Under the pieces are notes generated by a model that was given only the letters and a program-made list of their open reading frames with translations, did not search any database and was not told where the DNA came from. A stretch of DNA of 64,000 bases, taken from assembly GCA_009733575.1 (NCBI GenBank), contig ML769447.1, positions 62,001 through 126,000 on the forward strand. Direction: 5' to 3'. The translations under genes and the position numbers were made by a program. This stretch comes from Gymnopus androsaceus JB14 (taxonomy: Eukaryota; Basidiomycota; Agaricomycetes; Agaricales; Omphalotaceae). The first letter of the stretch is position 1, and each line of letters opens with the position of its first letter. Of this stretch, positions 56,516-64,000 are shown in pieces.

Positions 56516-57978
56516 CTATACCTTCAATACTCCTGCTCCTTCACCCTTGAACACCAACCCCATCTCTTTCACAGCCAACTCAATCTCACCCGGAAGAGTT
56601 TCATACAAGGGCGAGAGCTCTGTATGCTCCGCGGTCCATCCGAGTTCACTTGCAAGTCGTTCGGCACGACAGAATCCACTGGAGCCCAAGATTGTGGTAA
56701 CGACTTTTTGCAGCGAGCCACGATGAAAGTGATGGTAAAGTCAGGAAGAAGAACATGAGCAGTGTGTGATTAATCAGAGCTGGGTGAGTATAGTTACATT
56801 GCCCAGCAGCATCCGTGACTGATGCAGAGAATGACGACGAGCCAGGTTTCGAGATCAGGCCGTTTTTAAAGAGTGTCTACAATATGTTAATGACATTGTG
56901 GAATGTAAGATCTAGAGGAAATGGAAGTCATAACTCACGTCTCCAATAATTCCACAGAAATCCGCTGTAGAGATCATATACTTTGCGAGCACAAAGTCTA
57001 ATGATAAAAATGTGAGCCTAGTATTATGTATTGATCTCATGCATTATTGCACTCACAGAATCCCTTGTCCCCCTCCCCGATATCACTTCCATTCAAAGCA
57101 CCTTTAAGCACTGCTGATACCGCACTAGCCACATCTTTCAGGTGAATGAGACCCACAATATTTCGCCCCGGACCAAATGTACCTATTTCAAACGGTCAGT
57201 ATACTTGGTGGGGACAGTACATACAGGTCCTACCGGAATGACCTGCTTGTGCCGCTAGATTGAGGTAAAGACGGTGTGGGAGAGAAGTTTTCTGGATTCC
57301 GGGTCCGATACCTACATATTCCGTTTCCGTACGCACATGCTTAGTACAGATCTCAGGGTCTGCTATAGCCTCTCGTACCGTATATCAACCCCGGCAATAA
57401 AATCATTGTCCGTATTTTTCCAGTTTTGCTAGCTTCGACTATAGCTTCGCAAGCACCAGTGAATACGTTGTCCTTGATATTCTCCAAGTCGAGCTCTGTG
57501 TCTATCCAGAGCCGTTCGGGTACGATCAGCTCTCCTCCGGCATTGTCACCGACGATTCCTCCACCAGACATGTGGATGTAAACTGGGGTGGGGGTGGATG
57601 GGGAGGAAAAGCTTCGGTGTTTGAGACCACGGAGAATCGCTGTAGTATAACAATTCAATCAGGTCGATAACTCTGAGTGTACATGTTCGAAAAAGACTTG
57701 CCAGTAACGCTGTCCATATCCCCTGCTGCAGCAACATTGATGACAATGTCTGCTTTCGCCGCTTCTTCCTCAATCAACTTCCCATCTGTTAGTTTTCCCT
57801 CGATGGCTTCAAGCTTACGATGCAAGGATTGCAGCTGCATGGTTTTACTGGGAGAAAGGTTCCGCGCAAGTGCACGAATAGGAAAGGCAGGAAAGTCCCT
57901 GGAGAGAGAGTCGAGGACTTGTCCACCAACGTAGCCTGTGGCACCGAGGAGGAATATGGACAGTGGTTGGATAGACAT
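56516..57978 (-). CDS. NAD(P)-binding epimerase/NmrA-like protein
   Basis: Rossmann-fold protein starting MSIQPLSIFLLGATGYVGG, with the GATGYVGG nucleotide-binding motif at residues 12-19. Exon 1 is 57702-57978. The next intron (57640-57701) has a GC donor (GCAAGT) and AG acceptor; joining gives DSVTAILRGL. Later blocks include VYIHMSGGGIVGDNAGGELI, LLPGLIYGIGPG, SGTFGPGRNIVGLIHLKDV and a C-terminal ERLASELGW...LPGEIELAVKEMG, the usual layout of fungal atypical SDR/epimerase-like proteins of about 340-370 residues. The active-site YxxxK is not obvious (an S-GG-G stretch is present where it is expected), so catalysis is uncertain. It ends at a TAG at 56516-56518. Substrate unknown. Confidence 0.85.
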
Positions 57979-58779
57979 TGCGGTAAGTAAGTGTGCGTAT
58001 ACTCGAGAGACTTATATATGATCTCGGTGGTACCCAGTATACATCGTGTTGCTGTCGGATAGTAACCGAACCGTCCGGATAATAACCGAATAACTGTAGC
58101 TTGGACGCCGATACCCTTCTTTAGAGAATTTTGGGTGTTTTTGTGTCGAGTCAAAGTCGAGGATACCAATCTTGTCCCATCTTGAATGAATTATGGACGT
58201 GTTTGTAACGCAGAGAGCAGGGGCCAGGGGAAATGGATGGAAAGTCCTTCAATATTGAGATTGATCGAGTCAATGTTTTAATTTCGCCTAAGCCAGATAT
58301 CAACTTCATACTTAATTTAACATGCTGCAAGAAACTTGTTGATACAGTGATCTATGAGTCTCCGTAGATCTCTAGCTTGCATCTCGAAATAGGCGGCAGA
58401 GAGATTCCGAGACGCCATTGGCTGTACTAGTTGGCTGTTAGGGAAAGAATATCTTTAGAATTCAAGCGCTTCTAAGCTCTCGCTCGATTCGCGAGGAACT
58501 ACAAGTGAGCCGTTCCACAATACGTTGTAAGAGCTCTTCCACTGGTATTGTGAGCTTACCGGAGTGTGCGTGAGCGACTGAGTAGGGCGACCGATGACGT
58601 AGGCGCTTTTTTCCACTGCTCTCTTCCACTCAACTACGACGCAACTGAACCAGGTTGCAATAGTTCAATGCTATGATTTTTACAGTTATAACCATGCCTC
58701 TATCTCATTTTGATCCTAACATCTGACTGGATGAACTGTAAATGCGCCTACGTACAACTAATGCTCGAGCAAGTTGCAA
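57979..58779. other. Intergenic region
   Basis: Upstream of the epimerase-like gene and left edge of the inverted duplicate. The sequence from about 58755 onward matches 15570 and below in reverse. Nothing else identified. Confidence 0.35.
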
Positions 58780-61260
58780 ATGAAGAGGTGCTACTGGGGC
58801 CGCTGAAAGTACCGTTATTTTACCGTGTCAACCTGGGCTGGTTTGGCTGTACGTCGCGTTAGCTCGAATCATTTTCGCTATCTTACTCACTCAATTCTTG
58901 CAGGTCGCGACACGGCTCTCTTTTGTTTTCTGAGTCCTGACACTGACAGTTCCAATATGTGCAAACGGGCCTGAGGTATCTACAGTACCAGTGGTCGCTT
59001 TCGGAGTCTACTGCGCTTTTCTTACACTCGACACGTTCCGCCTCAGCCATTTCGATATCACTAAACCTTATTACATCTGAAACATTGCTCAGTCTTTGCG
59101 CTACCCATGACCGGAGCTACTGCAGTCGGAGGAGGGGAAATGCTACAGCGGGCCTAACGCAGCCGCAGTCGAGTGGTCCCGTACCGATGGAGCCTTCATT
59201 CTCTGCTGATCCATTTGCCCCCTTCGTCATCGATCCAACAAGGTGCTGGATACCGCTAATTTGGCATCTGTAGGTTACAGAGTATCACTGGTGTGGATAG
59301 TAGCGGGCTTTAGTGCATTTAGTTTCGAGGTCAGTGGCGTATCTTCCTTTTCTTAATTCCCTTAGTTTATTCGTTACTGTTCAGCTAACATCTCGTTGTA
59401 GAAACTCAGATACAGTAAAGTTTTTAGGATTATCCTACCACGTCCTCGTCAGTCTCGATTCCTCCGCAAGGTGTAGGAGACGACATTGGGACAGGTACTG
59501 GCGCGGAGCTTACACGACGGCATTACTCAGTATTAGCAGTAAGCAGGAGTTTGCAGGGTGTAGTTTCGGGGTACGTGCCTACTTACTGCCCATATTATTC
59601 TACATCATGCTCCTTCATTGTACTCTCCATTCTGTTTCATTCCATCCGCCGTACTCGCTTCTTCATCCTACCTACTCTCCTCTACATCCGTTCAACTTTC
59701 CCATTCTCGCATTCTCCTTTCATCGTTCATCTCAACACTTCGTGCTCGCGGCATCCTTTCGCCGTTTCGTGTGCGCATTTCCTCCATTTCCTGTCGTTTC
59801 GTTTCATCTCGTTTTAGTGTCTTTCTTGTTCCGCCGACTGCCACCTATACACTATTTTTCTGTCCCGCCCTTCGTCTTCCCTTTACCTTGCCTTCATACG
59901 TATCCCCTGCTTTCTTCTCTTTTCCTTTGTCTCTTCCTTTCTATGAACCAATCGACTAACTAGCCCTCTCCTCCCAGGAATAGGAACTCCGTCTCGCATC
60001 TCTGCACTCGAGGGATGTTTCGTCAACGTCCGCGACTATACCAGGTCTTTCGCCGACCACTCCTGATGAGTAGCAGTATCAGTATCCTTGGACCTTCCAC
60101 AAATACGACGGGTATACGGGTAAGATCTCTGCAGCACCTACGACAGGTTCGATGACGAGGAAATACATTTGGCTTCAAACCCAACCCGGCACCCACCAGG
60201 GATCAAGTACGATTATCTTTGGTGCTTCACACTCCGCTCCTACAACTGTAGTGACTAGTAGTATCATTGGTTCTAACCCAAACCCGCGCCCGTGTCCAGT
60301 ATTTTCGGTTCGTCGAATGCAGGCGCAGGAGCGAGTGGAGTGGGGTTACTTCGTTCGCGTTTTCAGCAAATCCGAATTCGATATCGTTCTGAGTAGGAAG
60401 AAGAGAAGGGTGTGTGGGGGGAGAATGAAAGAGAAGAGAAAAGAAGAGGCGATGCTTCGGGTTTGCGTTTGCATTTCCCGGAGGGAGAGATAGAGGGAAA
60501 TAAAGACTCAGAGCTGAGCGTTTCACGCTGATCATGGGAGTGCAGGTGCAGGTACCGTGGCATTGGGTGGTTTTTTATGGGTTGAGTTGGGTTTAACGGT
60601 GTGCAAGAATGATGAACCTAGAGGGGGAGGAGAGACGCTAGTTACCTCAAAAGTTTGAATCATCGATTCATTTCGTTTCGTTTTGTTTTGTACATGAACT
60701 TGTATTATATGTACCTCCTCCGTATCGAACTCGTCTTCCTCCCCTTCCTCCCCTTCAACGTTATCTGGTAACACGGTACGGAGACGGGGTCGTCAATGTT
60801 TGGAGGGACTGGGGCTGATGCTGGTGCAGGGTGTTGTTTCGAGGTACGTTGCGTCTATTCCACTTCCCCATTCTACCGCTACTTGGTCTACCGTATTATT
60901 TTTCGTCGTATTTGCGCTTTTCCTTTCCTTTCGCGTCATTCATTTCGCTTGTGTCTTGCCCTTCGCCCTCATCTCTGCTCTCTTACCTTGGTACTACCTA
61001 CCTGCCTTCTTCCATCCTCTTCTCCGCCTACTCGTCCCTGCGTTGTACGTTCCTGACCAGGTCCAGTATTTTCAGGTCCAGTACGACTGCTACAAGTATT
61101 TTGGGCTCGTCGAATGGGAATATGAATATCGACGCAGGAGCGGGAGGTGGAGTGAGCGCACCGTTCTTCTTTTCAGCTCAAGGAGAGAAAGAGGAAAAGA
61201 AGATGGTTCAGACGCAGATGTTTCGGGGGAGTTGGCATTGGGTTCAGGTTTGATGGTGCG
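58780..61260 (+). pseudogene. Decayed FG-nucleoporin-like copy (right, inverted)
   Basis: Plus-strand counterpart of the 12990-15560 copy. Shared blocks: 58780-59130 with 15560-15200, the GGNATAGLTQ-like and GAGCTACTGCAGTCGG region (59115) matching 15190, a QEFAGCSFG block (59550; compare PEFAGCSFE), GAACTCCGTC after a CAG (59985, the ELR exon start), and FG-type remnants near 60080-60310 and 61080-61180. Frames are broken throughout. Pyrimidine-rich DNA (59600-59960) fills what would be an intron, much longer than in the 41-43 kb copy. Confidence 0.6.
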
Positions 61261-61539
61261 GAGAACGGGGATGCGAGACGTGGAAGCGGGAAGAGGTGAG
61301 GAGTTGCGCGGAGGGCATTATGGTTGGTGAGGCGTCGCTATATCGTACAGATCGTTCTCAGGACAACTGTGGCTTTTCCTCAACTTTAGTCTTTCAGACA
61401 GTCACTGCATTCCATTTCGTTTCGTTTCTTAATTCCATTTGTACTACTTGTATACTTGTAATTGTATTATTGGCCTACCTACCTATCGAGAACTGCAATT
61501 CTGGATTCCGTTTCCAAATTGGCGAAATGATCGTAACAA

Positions 61540-64000
61540 TTAGAAGCCTGCATTAATCCAGTACCTAACCCACTGGTCTACGATTGCAGCGTCCAAGGGC
61601 TTGAGAGTTCTCATTGTTTGACTAAGCCTCTCGACGTTTTTCGTACTCAACGAGGTGAGACCAGTGCTTTCCATAGTGCTTTCACCGGATTTTCTAAGAG
61701 CATCGTCTGCTTTAGCTTGAAACCTGTAAAAGTCGACCAGTTTGACGGCGGGCTAGAGAAGATAAAACTCAAATTGCATACTTATGATTAAAGTTGAACT
61801 CACGATCATTTGCGAATCCGTCGTTGCATTGTTCGCATACTGTTCGACAGTTGCGACCCAGTCGTGATAAGGTACTAGCGGAAGGGCATCGGATGAAAGG
61901 TGCTTTTCTCGGATCAAAGTATTTTGAATGCTTTGGAGAACGAAAGTCCAGGAAATCGGTTTCGGATGGACAACATTCACGGCCATAGGAGCTGGTTTAG
62001 CACTGAAGCCGACATCGAGCAAAGCACCACAAACGGCGTCCATAGGCACCCATGAAACCACCTTTTCAGAAACAGTTGGTACTCCAGAACTAGGCAACAG
62101 TGCAAACATAGCAAACGTACCCCATAGGCATCCGGAAGCATGCCGATGCTGAGACTCGATTTGACGATGATAGGTACCCAGTCGGTCGTTGCCCAAGCTC
62201 CATTGGGCGCTCCACCTGTGACTTGACCAATACGGAAGGAAGTCGCTTGGAGACCGCTCTTCGCTAGTACCTATAAAGTTACCACATTACAACAGGAGCT
62301 ATACCCACATAAAGTCGAATCACATACCCGTTCAGTGACATATTTACTCTCTCCATAGCCACCTCCAACCGCATACTTTGCATCCATGACAACTTCCTCG
62401 GGATATGGTCCTTGAGTTCGAGCATCCCACGACTGAGCTGAACCGATAGATGAAGTGAACAAGAACCGGACATGGGAAGAGTGCTGGCTGGAACGAGCAA
62501 GATCAATCAACACCCGCGATCCTTTCACATGCGATTCGAAGGATGCCAGGGAAAGATTGAAGTCGAGCCTCCAGGCGTTGTGTATGACCATGGTTAGATT
62601 TTTGCGCAACTACGAATGTGATTTATTGTCAAAGTAAACAACGAGAAATACAGGAGATGTGCTCACCTCTGCTAAGATTTCCTCAGGAAGTCCTAGGTTT
62701 TCGTGTGAAGCTTCACCGGCTAAAAACACCAGCTTCGGAGACGACAGAAGTGATATATCGAGGGCCTTGTCCTGGAACCTTGCAAGATGTCTATCGAACA
62801 GTGATGCTCTCGTGGACGGTCGATTGAGCGTATACACCCGGGCCACGGAGTCGTTAAGTAGTAACGATTCTAAAAACTGAGCTCCAAGATTCCCGGTAGA
62901 TCCTGTTAACAGAACATATTGCTGGGTTGGATCGACCTGAACGGCTGGTTGAATAAGCGGGGTATCTAACCCTTGCGAATACTTGGAGATCATTTCCTCT
63001 ATAGCTTCTTCGTGTGTCTTTTCCACAGCACTGACTTCACTGCTACCACTGTCGACCAGCTTTGCGATGAAGTTCGCAAGCTGGGAAATGGTAGGATAGT
63101 TGTAAACGATGCCTTGATTGATGCCAGCTGTGAGTGCCGAAGATACTTTTGATTTGCGTAGGGCACCGACGAGACGGAGGCGGAGTATGGTGGCGGAAAG
63201 ACTGGGAGTGTGTTGTCAACGAAAAAGTAAACAACGATAGTTTCAAGAGTACATACCTATCCAATCCATCCTCAAATAGATCTGTACTAGGAGAAGGAGC
63301 TTCCATAGAAAGAATATCCGAGATTTGCGTAACAAGCCAGTCTTGTACGTCCGTTGCTTGCCAGCTTTTGGGAGGCTCGACGGAATCGCCGCCAGCATTT
63401 GATTCGACGGTTTCGTAGCTAGCCAATCTCGGTATCGACTCCACATAGAAAGGTCAATTCGACTCACAGCTTGTTAATTTCAAGTTCATATAAGGATAGC
63501 GCTGCTTTCCTAGCGAGTGTACCCTTCCCGACTCGAGGAAGAGGCTTTTCGGGATGGACAATGAGTATCAATTCCTTGAAGATCCTCGAGAACGCAGGTG
63601 CTATCTTGTTGGCGTCTTCCACTACAGGCCTGAAATACAAAAAGATGATCAGATTCAACACGAAATGATAAACAAGTGATAGCTCTGTAATTACCAGATT
63701 AGATTCCGGAATTTCGAGACTTCAAATTCATCATTCACGTCGAATTGGTACGCTGGTACGGGTTCCAAGAGAATTCCAGGCTGATCACGCTGTCGACCAA
63801 ACATGATAGCTCCGCTGAGCCTATGAACGAAAGAAAAAGATCAATGATTGGGTGCGGAGAAGGTGGGTGTGTCTTACATGGGACTAGCTGAGATGATAGC
63901 CTCCATCGGAGCTGGGACAGTCTTCTCGCCGGAAGAATGGATGAGAACGTCGTCGACACGGCCAACACTAGGATGGATGAGCATCATACAGTGCAATGAA
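61540..64000 (-). CDS. NRPS-like adenylate-forming reductase (A-T-R), C-terminal part
   Basis: The N-terminal side is cut by the window edge. Reading down the minus strand: the end of an adenylation domain (GRVDDVLIHSSGEKTVPAP, with the catalytic-loop Lys in GKGTLARKAAL), then a carrier domain with DLFEDGLDSLSAT after splicing, the Ser being the phosphopantetheine site. A thioester-reductase domain follows, with the NADPH motif LLTGSTGNLGAQFLE, VIHNAWRLDFN and the catalytic YGESKYVTERV, then GQVTGGAPNGAW. It ends ...WVRYWINAGF at a TAA (61540-61542). Introns of about 50-60 nt are frequent. By family such enzymes activate an acid (often an aromatic or alpha-amino acid), tether it and release an aldehyde. 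Substrate cannot be read because the binding pocket lies outside the window. Confidence 0.92.

Noticed and set aside
59313..59963. 216-residue plus-strand frame rich in Phe, Leu and Ser
   Set aside because: It covers pyrimidine-rich intron-like DNA of the decayed copy; only the QEFAGCSFG block is related to the gene family.

Overview
The window looks like nuclear DNA of a basidiomycete fungus, probably an Agaricomycete. Genes are cut by many introns of about 50-65 nt. The recognisable families are fungal: a KRE6/SKN1-type glucan enzyme, a Zn2Cys6 regulator and an NRPS-like carboxylate reductase. The mobile DNA also carries a gene of a multi-span membrane family typical of Agaricomycetes. No rRNA, confident tRNA, CRISPR or bacterial operon was seen.

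Left gene block (1-18 kb): the 3' tip of a gene, a KRE6/SKN1 GH16 membrane protein (+), a Zn2Cys6 transcription factor (-) whose zinc cluster is split by a 6-nt microexon, a RING-like protein with SUMO-interaction-like motifs (+), a tandem pair of secreted repeat-protein genes (first dead, second intact), a decayed FG-nucleoporin-like copy (-), and a medium-chain reductase gene (+).

Transposon nest (18.37-40.88 kb): one 22.5-kb element has long terminal inverted repeats. Each is an outer arm of about 1.27 kb full of short TTACAG-type subterminal motifs, plus an inner array of about 31-bp units. The ends start CACC and are flanked by TGA/TGA, so the element is CACTA-like. Inside lie a degraded seven-span membrane protein gene, a CATCAG-ended element with an hAT-like insertion, a TA-flanked MITE, a Ty3/gypsy element (-) with 126-bp LTRs and a Ty1/copia element (+) with 295-bp LTRs and an AGCTT duplication. 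A second TA-MITE sits only in the right arm; the left arm has TA-AG-TA at that site, an apparent excision footprint.

Middle (41-47.8 kb): the best-preserved FG-nucleoporin-like gene (-), about 4 kb with no supportable gene, and a small secreted cysteine-containing protein gene (+).

Second mobile zone (47.9-56.5 kb): a third TA-MITE, two CATCAG elements head to head forming a 2.16-kb palindrome with a nested fold-back, an LTR with its polypurine tract, a second hAT-like element with an 8-bp duplication, and smaller fragments.

Right block (56.5-64 kb): an NAD(P)-binding epimerase/NmrA-like gene (-), a third decayed nucleoporin-like copy (+, inverted relative to the 13-15.5 kb copy), and the C-terminal half of an NRPS-like adenylation-thiolation-reductase gene (-) that runs off the edge. 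The host genes show no single pathway. The main biology is layered transposition, and stop codons in the retroelements suggest C-to-T decay.
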